Shown: in pieces, positions 25,837 to 35,695 of the stretch
Layout of the letters: the number at the start of each line of letters is the position of its first letter
Position numbering within the stretch: the first letter of the stretch is position 1
Notes under the pieces: model-generated
The model's database searches: none
The model's input: only the letters and a program-made list of their open reading frames with translations
Told to the model about the DNA's origin: nothing
Origin: Chryseobacterium suipulveris
GTDB lineage: Bacteria; Bacteroidota; Bacteroidia; Flavobacteriales; Weeksellaceae
Assembly (NCBI RefSeq): GCF_022811685.1
Contig: NZ_CP094532.1
Location: 1,141,501 to 1,205,500, forward strand
Length of the DNA: 64,000 bases
Direction: 5' to 3'
Made by a program: the position numbers and the translations under genes

Positions 25837-28605
25837 TTATTTTTTGATGAATTTTGTTGTTGTCTTTTCACCGTTTTTGCCGGTAAGTTCTATAATGTAG
25901 CTTCCAACGGACAATCTTTCAGCATTGATTTTCTTGTTGCTGGAGGTTCCTTTGCTTACCACTTGACCTGCTGCATTGAAGATCACGTAAGTCATTTCAC
26001 TGTTATCATTGCTTTGGATGCTGATCAAATCTTTAACAGGATTCGGATAAACCGCAACTTTTGTAGAGTTCTTGTCTGCAACGGCTAAAACCTTATCCAT
26101 GATATTGACGGTGTAGTCTTCAACCTGCCCATAATTGATAGTGCCGCAAGATGAGGTCGGTATGGAGCTGAAGCGCATGATTACCCGCATTCTGGTAGCA
26201 CCCGTTGTGGCTCCTGCAGGAATTGTAATGTTTCCTGTGACCGGTGTAGTTGTAGATCCGGACTTAGTCCACGCAGTTTCTCCTGCATCTGTGAAGTCGC
26301 CGTCGTTATTCCAGTCGATATATACGGCATATGCTTCATTGTAAACGGTTCCTGTCCAGTGTGGCGTAACGGTAATCGGATAGGTTTGCTCTTTCGTCAC
26401 ATCTGTTGAAAGATAGGTGAAATCTTCATATCCAGCAGTTCCGGTGCTGCTGTTATCGATCGTTCCGAACTGTACTCGCTTGATTCGTTCGTCATTAGTG
26501 TTGTTTGAAGTTGCATCACAATAAGTGTTCACATTCAAAGTAGTTACCGCAACAGTGTTACTCGCATCAGAAACATTGGTATATGGGTCCTCGGCTTTCA
26601 CATAGAAATTGTAGGTGGTGTTTTTTGTGAGACCCGTAACAATGTGTGTGGTTTTGTTTCCAGCCACGGTTGTCAACAGCACACCGTCTTTGTAGATGGA
26701 ATATTTTTCGATGTCGTTTTCGTCAGTCGCGGCAGTCCATTGCAATTGTGTTTGTGATCCTGTAGTATTCGTCGCGTTCAAGTTTGTAGGCGCCGTTGGT
26801 GGAGTGGTGTCGGGAACTGCAAGATACTTTGCTCCCAATCCAACAGCATAAAATGCGTCCTGAGTGGCGATCATTTCGGGGGAGTTTGCTCCAAAGAGAT
26901 CTGTCGCTGCCTGAATTCCAAAGTTTCTGGCATTCATAAAATTAGAGTTGGCTCCCAAATAAACGGTTTCCAATCGATACGCAATCTTGGCGGCTTTCTC
27001 GAGGGTAATTCCTGTTACGCTATAATTTTTTCCTAAATCGTTGGTGCCGGTTTTTCCATCGGAAAGAATATAGAACCAGTGATTGATCACGCCGCTATTA
27101 TAATGTACGCCGCAGTTGTCGTTGGTGCTGCCAGGAGTTGCACAACCTTCTTCCACCGTTGCGGGATACCAGTTGGTTCCGCGGTAAGTGTCCGGTTGAG
27201 GAGTAAGTCCTGATTTAGGGTTACTCATCGATCTCAAATATTGTGGAGCCATCTTTACTATTTCTTCACCAATCAACCATTTTTGCTTATTAGGAGCATA
27301 GGTGTGTTCCGCTGCGGCTCCCCATATGTCCGAAAGCGCCTCGTTCAAAGCACCTGATTCCCGTTGGTAAAGTAGTGCGGCGGAACTCGAGCAAACTCCG
27401 TGTCCCAGTTCGTGTGCGGTAACGTCGAATGCCGTAAGTGGCTTAAATTTGGTTGCTCCGTCACCGTAGATCATTTCGGAACCGGTCCAGCCAGCATTTT
27501 CATAGGAACTGCTGTAATGAACATAGCTTTTTAACAAAGTTCCATTGCCGTCATAACTGTTTCTGCTAAAAGTGTTTTTAAAGTAATCATAAGTTTTTTC
27601 CACTCCCCAATGTGCATCTAATGCGGCGTTGTCGAAGTTGGTATTGTCAAATTCAGCGGCAGTCCAGTTGTTGTCGTTATCCGTGAAATCTACTCCGTTA
27701 CTTAATATGGTACTTTTTTTCAAGTTATAAGTTCTCACCCCGTTTCCACGAGTAGTGTCGTGCAAAATGTAGTTCGTTCCCGACAAGGTTGTTTCAATAT
27801 TCTGCGTTCCGCTGTATCTTGTGGCAGCAGTTCCAGGAAGAAGTGTGGCATTACCTCGCTCCAAATTAGTGAAGGAACTGTTTGCTACATTTTCATAGGG
27901 TTCAATTGCTATCGGCGATTTTTTTGGTGATTCATGGAACCGGTCCGCATGCTTCATAATTGGATCTTTTGCTGCAATTCGCCCGCTGATTGCATCAACA
28001 TAGATATAGTCTCTGCTGATTGGCGTTTGTGCATAGATATCGAATTTATAGGCAAGCATTAAGGAATATTTTCCGCCCGCTTGCAAAACAGGGATTAAAA
28101 CCAGTTCACCAGTAGGTTTTTTATAGTCGTTATTGGCAACATAGGCAGCATCTTCCCACATGTATTTTTGGGCAGCCACATTATTTACAGCAATTTCGAA
28201 AGCTTCAGCTGCGCTGATTTGCGGTTGAGTCAATGTAGTGTTATCGCCATAAATTTCACCGTTCATACTTACCAGATTTCCGGCTTTATAATGCAGGTTG
28301 TAGATTCCGCCCTCAACTTTAATGTTTTTGTAGTAAAGCTGGTATTTTTCGTCGGTAAATTTACCGGTGAAATCGTTTTCTGTCTTAAGGTGACGGAATT
28401 CCTGATCTGATGAGAGATTCAGCACTTCTTTGAAAATAGTAGCCGCTACAGCGGAACTCAGCTTGTGATTGGGTTTAAAAACGACAAGACTTGTGGAGCC
28501 GTCTTCGTTTGTAACTCTTTTCGCTACGGATTCCTGTGCAGAAAGATTTCCGTTGAAACTCATCAACATTCCCAGAATTCCGAGAGTCAGTAATTGTTTT
28601 TTCAT
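25837..28605 (-). CDS. Secreted M4 (thermolysin-like) metallopeptidase with T9SS tail
   Basis: 922 residues. Signal peptide (MKKQLLTLGILGMLMSFNGNLSAQ); FTP/PepSY-type propeptide (~30-215); M4 catalytic domain (~265-590) with the zinc motif TAHELGHGVCSSSA (HExxH), ESGALNEALSDIWG (third ligand Glu) and a downstream NHWFYIL; fibronectin type III domain (~605-690); GEVED domain (~720-835, DWNNDGDFTDAGE); T9SS sorting domain (~845-922, VAVYPNPVKDLISIQSN to TTKFIKK). An exported protease with a self-inhibiting propeptide. A TACATTTG motif on the minus strand (28635-28628) is a likely -7 box. Confidence 0.95.
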   Translation of the reverse strand: MKKQLLTLGILGMLMSFNGNLSAQESVAKRVTNEDGSTSLVVFKPNHKLSSAVAATIFKEVLNLSSDQEFRHLKTENDFTGKFTDEKYQLYYKNIKVEGGIYNLHYKAGNLVSMNGEIYGDNTTLTQPQISAAEAFEIAVNNVAAQKYMWEDAAYVANNDYKKPTGELVLIPVLQAGGKYSLMLAYKFDIYAQTPISRDYIYVDAISGRIAAKDPIMKHADRFHESPKKSPIAIEPYENVANSSFTNLERGNATLLPGTAATRYSGTQNIETTLSGTNYILHDTTRGNGVRTYNLKKSTILSNGVDFTDNDNNWTAAEFDNTNFDNAALDAHWGVEKTYDYFKNTFSRNSYDGNGTLLKSYVHYSSSYENAGWTGSEMIYGDGATKFKPLTAFDVTAHELGHGVCSSSAALLYQRESGALNEALSDIWGAAAEHTYAPNKQKWLIGEEIVKMAPQYLRSMSNPKSGLTPQPDTYRGTNWYPATVEEGCATPGSTNDNCGVHYNSGVINHWFYILSDGKTGTNDLGKNYSVTGITLEKAAKIAYRLETVYLGANSNFMNARNFGIQAATDLFGANSPEMIATQDAFYAVGLGAKYLAVPDTTPPTAPTNLNATNTTGSQTQLQWTAATDENDIEKYSIYKDGVLLTTVAGNKTTHIVTGLTKNTTYNFYVKAEDPYTNVSDASNTVAVTTLNVNTYCDATSNNTNDERIKRVQFGTIDNSSTGTAGYEDFTYLSTDVTKEQTYPITVTPHWTGTVYNEAYAVYIDWNNDGDFTDAGETAWTKSGSTTTPVTGNITIPAGATTGATRMRVIMRFSSIPTSSCGTINYGQVEDYTVNIMDKVLAVADKNSTKVAVYPNPVKDLISIQSNDNSEMTYVIFNAAGQVVSKGTSSNKKINAERLSVGSYIIELTGKNGEKTTTKFIKK

Positions 28606-28757
28606 GATTAAATAATTAACATTTTTGCAAATGTAATAAATTATTCGAATGAAAATTAATTATAATAGATGGTTTTGACGTTAATGATGAAAATGTAAAA
28701 AAATGTTGAGTCTCGAAATTCTTGAGATATTTTCGTCAAAAAGAACAGGTCGAAGCT

Positions 28758-29372
28758 TTAGAAACTGCTTGGATCTAACTTTCCGGTATTATCTTCAATT
28801 TTGTAGTTGAGTGCTTTTGCCAAAACGAAAATATGGTCGAGATTTTCCAGTAGCTGCTTTTTTCCTTCTGCTTTCAAGCGGTCCTGGTTCACCGTTTTCA
28901 CAGCATTATCTTTGGCGTACTGCGTAATTTTTTTCAGGTCGTTTTCGTTGAAGCGGTCGAAAAAGGAATCGTCCATCGACTGGATCTCCACACTGGGAAT
29001 GATCTTAACTTCGGGGGTTGGTAATTCCTTAATAATCAGTTTTTTATTAATGGAATCAACCTCGATGGTCATTTTGTTGAGGTCGTAGGAAACCTGCGCA
29101 TTGGTCTTGGTAAAAGTGATAATTTCCTTTTCTAAAGAGGGCAATAATGGACTTCCCAATAGCTGCGAAGTCATCTTCGTTTTCTGCATGCTCGAAAAAT
29201 CCTGCTCCATCACCACCATTTTGTTCATCTTCCTGATTTGGTTGGTAATGATGTAGTAGTCGTTCTGAACCTTGTCGTCGGCTTTCTTTGTGATTTTGTT
29301 CCACAAGAGGAAAAGGAGCAACATTGCGGCTGCTCCCAAAATGAACGGTAATATTTTGTTCCGGTAATTCAA
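28758..29372 (-). CDS. DUF4230 domain protein
   Basis: 204 residues. One N-terminal membrane anchor (ILPFILGAAAMLLLFLLWNK), then a soluble domain resembling DUF4230 (IRKMNKMVVMEQDFSSMQKT, KITQYAKDNAVKTVNQDRLK). Function unknown. It lies 1 base downstream of the thioredoxin-like gene, so the two are probably co-transcribed and may act together in the envelope. Confidence 0.75.
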   Translation of the reverse strand: MNYRNKILPFILGAAAMLLLFLLWNKITKKADDKVQNDYYIITNQIRKMNKMVVMEQDFSSMQKTKMTSQLLGSPLLPSLEKEIITFTKTNAQVSYDLNKMTIEVDSINKKLIIKELPTPEVKIIPSVEIQSMDDSFFDRFNENDLKKITQYAKDNAVKTVNQDRLKAEGKKQLLENLDHIFVLAKALNYKIEDNTGKLDPSSF

Positions 29373-29373
29373 C

Positions 29374-29934
29374 TTATTTGAAAATATCTTTAATGGATGA
29401 ATCGTCTTTTTTCAGAATTTGTAAGAGGTCTTGCTCAATATATCCAGTTTCTGGGTTTTCAATAATTCTTCCAATTTCTTTACCATATTTTTTTAGAATT
29501 ATTGTGGGAACACGCTGCACGTTTAGGCGAACTTCGTCCCCATTTGGTGATTCCTTTTTTCTATTTACTGCTAGAACTTCCAGTTTTTGCTCTGGATAAT
29601 TCACTGCTTCCAATATTTTCATAAATCGCGGTACCTCTCGATGGCTGTCTTCACACCATGTTCCCATTACCAAAGTAATATTATAGGACCCTAATTTTTG
29701 TTTTTTCAATTCTGCGATGCTTTTCTGATCGAGTGCGTATTCATCATGTTCTTTGGTGTACCAACCGTTGTAGGGTTCTTTCAGTAATTGGTCTTTAGTT
29801 TGGTAACCCAAAAGCATTTTTCCGTCTCTCTCGGTGGTTACTTCACGATTCACGACTATTTTTTGCGATTGACAGGATTGAAACGTCATAAGTACCGTAA
29901 CCGTGATAAACATTGATTTTGTTATATTTCTCAT
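29374..29934 (-). CDS. Thioredoxin-fold lipoprotein
   Basis: 186 residues. Lipoprotein signal (MFITVTVLMTFQSCQS). Thioredoxin-like fold with an altered active site: ITLVMGTWCEDSHREVPRFM, where the usual CxxC is CEDS, leaving one redox cysteine. The cis-Pro region reads VQRVPTIILKKYGKEIGRI. A monothiol envelope thioredoxin or a non-redox relative is possible. Stop and start of the neighbours are almost touching (29372/29374 and 29934/29940). Confidence 0.8.
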   Translation of the reverse strand: MRNITKSMFITVTVLMTFQSCQSQKIVVNREVTTERDGKMLLGYQTKDQLLKEPYNGWYTKEHDEYALDQKSIAELKKQKLGSYNITLVMGTWCEDSHREVPRFMKILEAVNYPEQKLEVLAVNRKKESPNGDEVRLNVQRVPTIILKKYGKEIGRIIENPETGYIEQDLLQILKKDDSSIKDIFK

Positions 29935-29939
29935 TTTTT

Positions 29940-30407
29940 CTATTTATTAAGGATTGCCTGAAGATCAGCTGGAGAGTAGTATTTGTTTTTCAGAACTTTG
30001 TTGTCGGATTTTCGGTGAACGTTGATTTTGTTACCTGAAACTTCGGAATAGGCGTCTTCACCTTTTTCTTTGTAGAAAGCAATTGTTTCGTCAGCTTCGG
30101 ATTGTGTTGAGCATGCCTTTGACATATTCGAACGCTGCACCTCATCAAACAGTTGAACAAACTTTTCGCCCAAACCAAATTCAAGCACCGCACCGCTCAA
30201 AACGTACTGCAGATCGCACAATGCGTCGGCAATTTCTACGATATCGTTGTCGGCGATCGCTTCTTTCAGTTCATTGAGCTCTTCCTGCAACAACGATATT
30301 CTTAGTTCGCATCTTTCTTTGGAAGGGATCTGTGGAGATTCTAAAATCGGGGCATTAAACGTTCTGTGGAATTCTGCAACCTGGTTTAGCGAATCTATTT
30401 TCTGCAT
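29940..30407 (-). CDS. MazG-like nucleotide pyrophosphohydrolase
   Basis: 155 residues from ATG at 30407 (MQKIDSLNQVAEFHRTFNAP). The all-alpha NTP-PPase pattern is present: RISLLQEELNELKEAIADND followed by EIADALCDLQYVL, giving the EExxE and ExxD metal ligands. The second half (SEADETIAFYKEKGEDAYSE) follows the phage/bacterial HAM1-independent MazG-like group, often annotated as phosphoribosyl-ATP pyrophosphohydrolase-like. It probably hydrolyses non-canonical NTPs. An upstream ATG at 30440 is less likely as it adds a hydrophobic stretch. Confidence 0.82.
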   Translation of the reverse strand: MQKIDSLNQVAEFHRTFNAPILESPQIPSKERCELRISLLQEELNELKEAIADNDIVEIADALCDLQYVLSGAVLEFGLGEKFVQLFDEVQRSNMSKACSTQSEADETIAFYKEKGEDAYSEVSGNKINVHRKSDNKVLKNKYYSPADLQAILNK

Positions 30408-30450
30408 GAAACTTAAATTTAGACAAATATAAAAATTCAATTTTAAAAGA

Positions 30451-30480
30451 AAAATGCCGTCTCGGGCGAAACAGCATTTT
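30451..30480 (-). terminator. Terminator of acyl-CoA dehydrogenase gene
   Basis: AAAATGC(C)GT ... AC(A)GCATTTT imperfect stem between the two minus-strand genes, with T-rich sequence after it on the minus strand. Confidence 0.6.
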
Positions 30481-30497
30481 CTTATATTTAATGAAAA

Positions 30498-31637
30498 TTA
30501 TTTTGAGATTTCTCTGCCGATGACCAACTTTTGGATTTCGGATGTTCCTTCGCCGATGGTGCAAAGTTTGGAATCTCGGTAGAACTTCTCAACCGGGAAA
30601 TCTTTGGTGTATCCGTATCCGCCGAAAATCTGTACGGCATTGTTAGAGATTCTTACACATGCTTCAGAAGCGTAAAGTTTAGCCATCGCACCTTCCTTGG
30701 TCATTTTTTGATTGGCGTCTTTCAGAGTGGAAGCTCTTCTGATCAGCAATTCCGATGCATCGATTTCTGTCGCCATATCGGCAAGCATAAAGTTGATCGC
30801 CTGGAACTGGTTGATTGGTCGCCCAAACTGTTGACGTTCCAATGAATATTTCAAGGCGGCTTTGTAAGCTCCTCTCGCAATTCCCAAACTTAATGCGGCG
30901 ATCGAGATTCTACCTCCGTCCAAGATTTTCATTGCCTGTTTGAAACCTTCGCCCACTTCACCTAAACGATGTGAATCAGGAACCCGCACATTGTCGAAAA
31001 TCAGTTCCGCAGTTTCGGATGCGCGCATCCCGAGTTTGTTTTCTTTCTTTCCTGAAGAGAATCCGGGCATTCCTTTTTCAAGAACAAAGGCGGTCGAATT
31101 ATTTTTAGCGCCTTTCTCCCCGGTTCTGGTCATCACAACCGCAATGTCGCCAGAAATTGCGTGGGTGATGAAATTTTTAGCACCGTTCAGAATCCAGTCG
31201 TCACCATCTTTTACAGCGGTTGTACTCATGCCGCCAGAATCGGATCCGGTGTTGTGTTCTGTTAATCCCCACGCTCCGATTACTTTTCCGGAAGCAAGCT
31301 TCGGAAGCCATTTATGGCGCTGTTCCTCGTTTCCGAATTCATAAATATGATTGGTGCAAAGTGAGTTGTGCGCCGCAACAGATAATCCAATTGATGGATC
31401 GACTTGAGAAATTTCGTCGAGAATGGTTACATATTCCTGATAACCTAAACCGGAACCTCCGTATTCTTCCGGAATCACAATTCCCATGAAGCCCATTTCA
31501 CCCAACTGGTGGAAAAGTTCAACGGGGAAGGTTTGGCTCTCGTCCCATTCCATTATATTTGGACGGATGTTTTTTTCTGCGAAATCTTTTGCAGTCTCTG
31601 CAATCATATTCAGGTTGTGTAAAGTATCGTGGCTCAT
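30498..31637 (-). CDS. Acyl-CoA dehydrogenase
   Basis: 379 residues, FAD enzyme catalysing the first step of fatty acyl-CoA beta-oxidation. Signatures: GAWGLTEHNTGSDSGGM and the C-terminal QIFGGYGYTKDFPVEKFYRD with catalytic-base region TIGEGTSEIQKLVIGR. Short- or medium-chain type by length. A TATCTTTG motif on the minus strand (31661-31654) lies upstream. No other beta-oxidation genes are adjacent. Confidence 0.95.
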   Translation of the reverse strand: MSHDTLHNLNMIAETAKDFAEKNIRPNIMEWDESQTFPVELFHQLGEMGFMGIVIPEEYGGSGLGYQEYVTILDEISQVDPSIGLSVAAHNSLCTNHIYEFGNEEQRHKWLPKLASGKVIGAWGLTEHNTGSDSGGMSTTAVKDGDDWILNGAKNFITHAISGDIAVVMTRTGEKGAKNNSTAFVLEKGMPGFSSGKKENKLGMRASETAELIFDNVRVPDSHRLGEVGEGFKQAMKILDGGRISIAALSLGIARGAYKAALKYSLERQQFGRPINQFQAINFMLADMATEIDASELLIRRASTLKDANQKMTKEGAMAKLYASEACVRISNNAVQIFGGYGYTKDFPVEKFYRDSKLCTIGEGTSEIQKLVIGREISK

Positions 31638-31802
31638 TTATTTAATTTGACCTCAAAGATAGTAAAATGTGTAAAATTAATAGGATGGATGAGCAAACTT
31701 TTATTTTCGGAGAAAACATTAAACAATTGTTAAAGATTGCAAATCATTCTAAAAACCAATGCTTAATGGAAGTTAAATTGTAATTTTGCAAAAAATTGCA
31801 AC

Positions 31803-33683
31803 ATGAGAAAATTATTATTTTCGTTATTCATAGTTCCAGCTATTTTACTTGCGCAAGAACCTGCAGGTTACTACAACGGTACAACCGGACTTACCGGCTA
31901 CGCATTGAAAACAAAGCTTCGCGACATTATTTCTGCGAAAAATGTGAACTGGCATTACAGTGATCTGCAGAATATCTATAATCAGACCGATATTGACAAG
32001 TTCTATGATTATGATGCGACGAACACTAGTTATCTGCTAGATATTTACTCGAATAATCCGACAGGAACTACGGCTTATCATTATACTTCGGCGCAGATGA
32101 TCGGTTCTTCCAATGCAGAAGGATTAGGGTGGAACAGGGAGCACCAGATGCCGCAAAGTACCTTCAACAGTAATTATCCGATGTATTCGGACCTGTTTTT
32201 TGTGATTCCTACGGATGCGAGAATCAACCAGTTGAGAAGTAATTATCCTTACGGAATTTCGTCCACGACGCCATCTTATGTTTATTACACCTTTACCAAT
32301 GGCTCAAAGATTGGAAGAAACAATACGCCGAATTCTGCGTACACAGGAAGGGTTTATGAGCCGCATCCCGAATTTAAGGGAGACATAGCGAGAGCGCTTC
32401 TGTATTTTGTGGTGAGATATGAAGGCAAACTTGGTTCATTTAATTTTTACAATGGAACTTCGCCGGCAAATGATAGGTCGCCTTTGGACGGAACTGAAGA
32501 AAAAGCTTTTGAGGATTGGTACATCTCCCTTCTTTTGCAGTGGCATAACGAAGATCAGGTTTCACCTCGAGAAATAGCGAGAAACAACAGTGTTTTCGCG
32601 GTACAGAAAAACAGGAATCCCTTTATCGACCATCCGGAATGGGTGAACATGATTTGGGGGCAAACTCCTTCAACCGTAGCTCCTTCTACAATTTCGGATT
32701 TGAACGTTACCCAAACAAGCGCTTACTTTGTTAACTTAAGTTGGACACCCTCAACAGGAAACGGAATTTTGGGCTACAAAGTTTACCAGAACGGTACCTT
32801 CATCGGATATACAAAAACCAATTCTTTCATTGCCGACCGACTTTCACCATCGACGCCGTATAATTTTACAGTGAAGGCATATAACGACAATTATATGGAA
32901 TCGGCGGAAAGCAATGTTGTTTCTGTAACAACCCTCGATACCGATATCTACGCAAAAGATTTGATGATTACAAAATATATTGAAGGAACTGCGAATAATA
33001 AAGCGCTGGAAATTACCAACAAAACAGGTCATGCTGTTGATCTCACCAAATACAGATTGAGTATTCAGTATTATAGCGGAACCAATTATTATTTCCCGGC
33101 TCCATACGAATTGGAAGGTGTGGTTGAAAATAATTCAACTTTTGTAGTGCTAAATCCGAAAGCAAATTTATCCTGCATTACCAATGATCAGGCGAGATTT
33201 GTAACCGCAGCGCCGCAACTCACTTTTGACGGAAGCAATTATATCGAACTCCGAAATTCTTCTACAACTGTGGATGCTGTTGGAACTTTGGCGGTCAATA
33301 ACTTTGCGACTCTCGGCAATACTTCTCTTTACCGTAATGCTACAGTAACACAACCGAGCAGCACTTTTGTTTTCGAAGAATGGACAAAGTATCCGAATGA
33401 TTACTGCACCGGTTTAGGAATGCTGTCTGCTTCTGATGTTTCGGTTTACGCAGATAATAATTTTACGGTTTATCCGAATCCTTCTGTTGGCAATATTGTT
33501 TACATTAAGGGAAAAAATCTTGAGAAAGTGCAGACTGTTTCAATTCTCGATATTTCAGGAAAAATTGTGGAAAGATTAACGGCTCCTTTCAAAAATGACA
33601 ACTCGCTGAATGTACAGAAACTAACTTCCGGAGTTTATATCCTGCAGCTTGATGACAAAGCGGTGAAGTTTATTAAGAATTAA
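31803..33683 (+). CDS. Secreted endonuclease I with T9SS tail
   Basis: 626 residues. Signal peptide (MRKLLFSLFIVPAILLAQ). Endonuclease I (EndA/Vvn-type, beta-beta-alpha metal) domain ~20-285 with the active-site histidine in GLGWNREHQMPQSTFNSN and metal ligands near RNPFIDHPEWV. Fibronectin type III domain ~295-380; lamin-tail-like domain ~385-500 (LMITKYIEGTANNKALEITN); T9SS sorting domain ~545-626 (FTVYPNPSVGNIVYIKG to KAVKFIKN). Likely a secreted nuclease for DNA scavenging. Confidence 0.93.
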   Translation: MRKLLFSLFIVPAILLAQEPAGYYNGTTGLTGYALKTKLRDIISAKNVNWHYSDLQNIYNQTDIDKFYDYDATNTSYLLDIYSNNPTGTTAYHYTSAQMIGSSNAEGLGWNREHQMPQSTFNSNYPMYSDLFFVIPTDARINQLRSNYPYGISSTTPSYVYYTFTNGSKIGRNNTPNSAYTGRVYEPHPEFKGDIARALLYFVVRYEGKLGSFNFYNGTSPANDRSPLDGTEEKAFEDWYISLLLQWHNEDQVSPREIARNNSVFAVQKNRNPFIDHPEWVNMIWGQTPSTVAPSTISDLNVTQTSAYFVNLSWTPSTGNGILGYKVYQNGTFIGYTKTNSFIADRLSPSTPYNFTVKAYNDNYMESAESNVVSVTTLDTDIYAKDLMITKYIEGTANNKALEITNKTGHAVDLTKYRLSIQYYSGTNYYFPAPYELEGVVENNSTFVVLNPKANLSCITNDQARFVTAAPQLTFDGSNYIELRNSSTTVDAVGTLAVNNFATLGNTSLYRNATVTQPSSTFVFEEWTKYPNDYCTGLGMLSASDVSVYADNNFTVYPNPSVGNIVYIKGKNLEKVQTVSILDISGKIVERLTAPFKNDNSLNVQKLTSGVYILQLDDKAVKFIKN

Positions 33684-33700
33684 ATTTCTTAGTAATATGA

Positions 33701-33730
33701 AAGTCAGCTTCCGAAGAAGCTGACTTTTTT
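33701..33730. terminator. Bidirectional terminator between endonuclease and HhH genes
   Basis: Perfect 11-bp stem AAGTCAGCTTC / GAAGCTGACTT with CGAA loop and T-run. The two flanking genes converge here. Confidence 0.85.
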
Positions 33731-35153
33731 ACTTCATATAGAGCCGCATTTTTTCTTCCGCTTCTGGTTTTACCTTCATTTCCCTGAAGAATTTGTTTTC
33801 ATTTTTGAAGGAGATTCTGTAGTAGATAATTTTATCCGCATAATATTTAAAGTAAGGATGGTTTTTCAGCCAGGATTCAGGCGCGTCCATCAGTGAGTAT
33901 TTCTGAACATTATCTGTAGTTAGCGGTGCAATGAAAATCAATCGGTGCGCCTGAACTTTGTCGATATTATAGGTGTCTAAGATTTGCTGCTTGTTGACGA
34001 AACCGCCCAGTTTGTTTCTGAAACCGATGAAGCTTGCCGCGCTTTTTTCATCAAAACCATATTCGATCAGTTGTTTGAAGTTGATCTCGTTTAAATCAAT
34101 TTTAGAAAAATCAGTTTTGGATTCAACAGAAGCTGTCGCCTTTTGTGATTTCGGATTTTCATGATTTGAAACGGTTGAAGAAACGTTATTCTTTTGAAAC
34201 GAGTCAGGATTTAGAACGATGTACGGTCTCATTTCCTCAAACTTCTCAGGAGAGATGGCGTAACATTTCTGGATTTCTTCCAATGACTTAAAACTGCCTT
34301 TCAAATACCGGTCTCTGTAGTTGATAATGGTTTGTGCCTGTTTATCGGTAAAGCCCAGAATTTTCCAACCATCGAAGTCGGTTTGATTGGGGTCGAAATT
34401 TTGATACTGAACTTTCGGCTTTTCTGTTTTTGCATAGTTGTTGGAGAAACTTGATCTTTGATTTGAATAATTCTCGGGAGTTTTTTGCGGAAGCAAAAGG
34501 TAAGGTTCCATTTTGCGATAGTTTTCTTCGCTAATGATAAAACATTCCTTAAACTTTTCCTTGCTGATAAAGCTTCCGCCAAGATAGTTTTTGTATTTTA
34601 AAATAGAAGCTGCCTGTCTTTCTGTAAACCCCATTTTTTCAAAATCTGACTCTGAGAAATGGTCTGGGTTAAATTTACCTGGGATTCGAAGTTCATCGCT
34701 GCCTTTTTGTCGGTATGAATGGTAACCGGCGAACTGTATAGTCTTTCGATAGCTATTTCTGCTACTTCTAAAATGTCTGTTCGCTGTTTCCGGCAGAAGA
34801 ATGTACTTTTCAATCTCATCATATTTACTCTCGGAAATTGCATAGCATTTTCTCAATTGTTCTTTTGAAACAAAGCTTCCGCCCACTGCTTGTTTGTATT
34901 TTAGGATCGTTGTTGCCTGTTTTTCTGAAAATCCTAAAGTCATCCACTCTTCCTTGTTAAGTGAATTGGGATCGTATGCTTTCAGAACAATTCTTTCGGA
35001 GGCATTTGTTTCTTCCGTGAATATTTGCGTGGGAAAGGAGTTGTCTTTCTTAGTCGTGTTGAAATATAAAAGACCGGTGATAAGAATTGATCCTGAAGTG
35101 GCGAATCCGAAAAAATAGTTTTTCACTGCTGATAATTGGAGATGTATGTTCAT
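33729..35153 (-). CDS. Helix-hairpin-helix (ComEA-like) repeat protein
   Basis: About 474 residues from ATG at 35153. One N-terminal membrane segment (FFGFATSGSILITGLLYF) then at least four HhH repeats of ~60 residues, each with the pattern LGFSEKQATTILKYK...GGSFVSKEQL (also MGFTERQAASILKYKNYLGG, LGFTDKQAQTIINYRDRY, YGFDEKSAASFIGFRNKLGG). HhH repeats bind DNA non-specifically. In ComEA they take part in DNA uptake, but a role here is only inferred. An ATG at 35171 was rejected because a TATGTTTG promoter-like motif overlaps it. Confidence 0.8.
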   Translation of the reverse strand: MNIHLQLSAVKNYFFGFATSGSILITGLLYFNTTKKDNSFPTQIFTEETNASERIVLKAYDPNSLNKEEWMTLGFSEKQATTILKYKQAVGGSFVSKEQLRKCYAISESKYDEIEKYILLPETANRHFRSSRNSYRKTIQFAGYHSYRQKGSDELRIPGKFNPDHFSESDFEKMGFTERQAASILKYKNYLGGSFISKEKFKECFIISEENYRKMEPYLLLPQKTPENYSNQRSSFSNNYAKTEKPKVQYQNFDPNQTDFDGWKILGFTDKQAQTIINYRDRYLKGSFKSLEEIQKCYAISPEKFEEMRPYIVLNPDSFQKNNVSSTVSNHENPKSQKATASVESKTDFSKIDLNEINFKQLIEYGFDEKSAASFIGFRNKLGGFVNKQQILDTYNIDKVQAHRLIFIAPLTTDNVQKYSLMDAPESWLKNHPYFKYYADKIIYYRISFKNENKFFREMKVKPEAEEKMRLYMK

Positions 35154-35255
35154 GTTTTTTTTTGCAAACATACAACGGACTTCATGTCAAAAAATAGGTG
35201 AAATCACCTATTTTTATAGGGTTATTTCACCCATTTTTACAGTAAGCTCTAAAAA

Positions 35256-35600
35256 TTATTGTTCGGGTTTATCTGCCAGTGATTCCTTAAGCTTCTGCAG
35301 TTCGGCCTTCACAAATTCTAGCCGATCGATAATGGTAATGGTTTCGGAGATTTTGGAGTTGGTCGTCAATGCAATCCTTGCTCCATCGAGGGTGTAACCT
35401 TTTTCTTTAACAAGGTGATAAATGATCTTCAGATTCTTTATGTCTTCCGGAGTAAAATAGCGGTTTCCCTTTTTGTTTTTTTTGGGTTTGATGATTGGGA
35501 ACTCCTGCTCCCAATAACGGATTAGCGAAGTGTTAACGCCAAAAGCTTTGGCGACTTCGCCAATGGGATAATATAATTTATCGGGCAGATCAATCTTCAC
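35256..35600 (-). CDS. MerR family transcriptional regulator
   Basis: 114 residues. MerR winged helix at ~7-80: YYPIGEVAKAFGVNTSLIRY, WEQEFPIIKPKKNKKGNRYF, TPEDIKNLKIIYHL. A short C-terminal helix follows (RLEFVKAELQKLKESLADKP) with no metal-binding cysteines or ligand domain. Target unknown. It is transcribed towards the HhH gene. Confidence 0.9.
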   Translation of the reverse strand: MKIDLPDKLYYPIGEVAKAFGVNTSLIRYWEQEFPIIKPKKNKKGNRYFTPEDIKNLKIIYHLVKEKGYTLDGARIALTTNSKISETITIIDRLEFVKAELQKLKESLADKPEQ

Positions 35601-35647
35601 TTCTTAATTTTGAGCAAATATATAAAGTTTAATATTTATTAGAAAAC

Positions 35648-35676
35648 AAAAGACACTTCAATCGAAATGTCTTTTT
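35648..35676 (-). terminator. Terminator of general stress protein gene
   Basis: AAAGACA ... TGTCTTT stem just after the stop at 35696 on the minus strand, followed by a T-rich tract on that strand. Confidence 0.6.
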
Positions 35677-35695
35677 ATTTATTTTGAAAGTTTTT

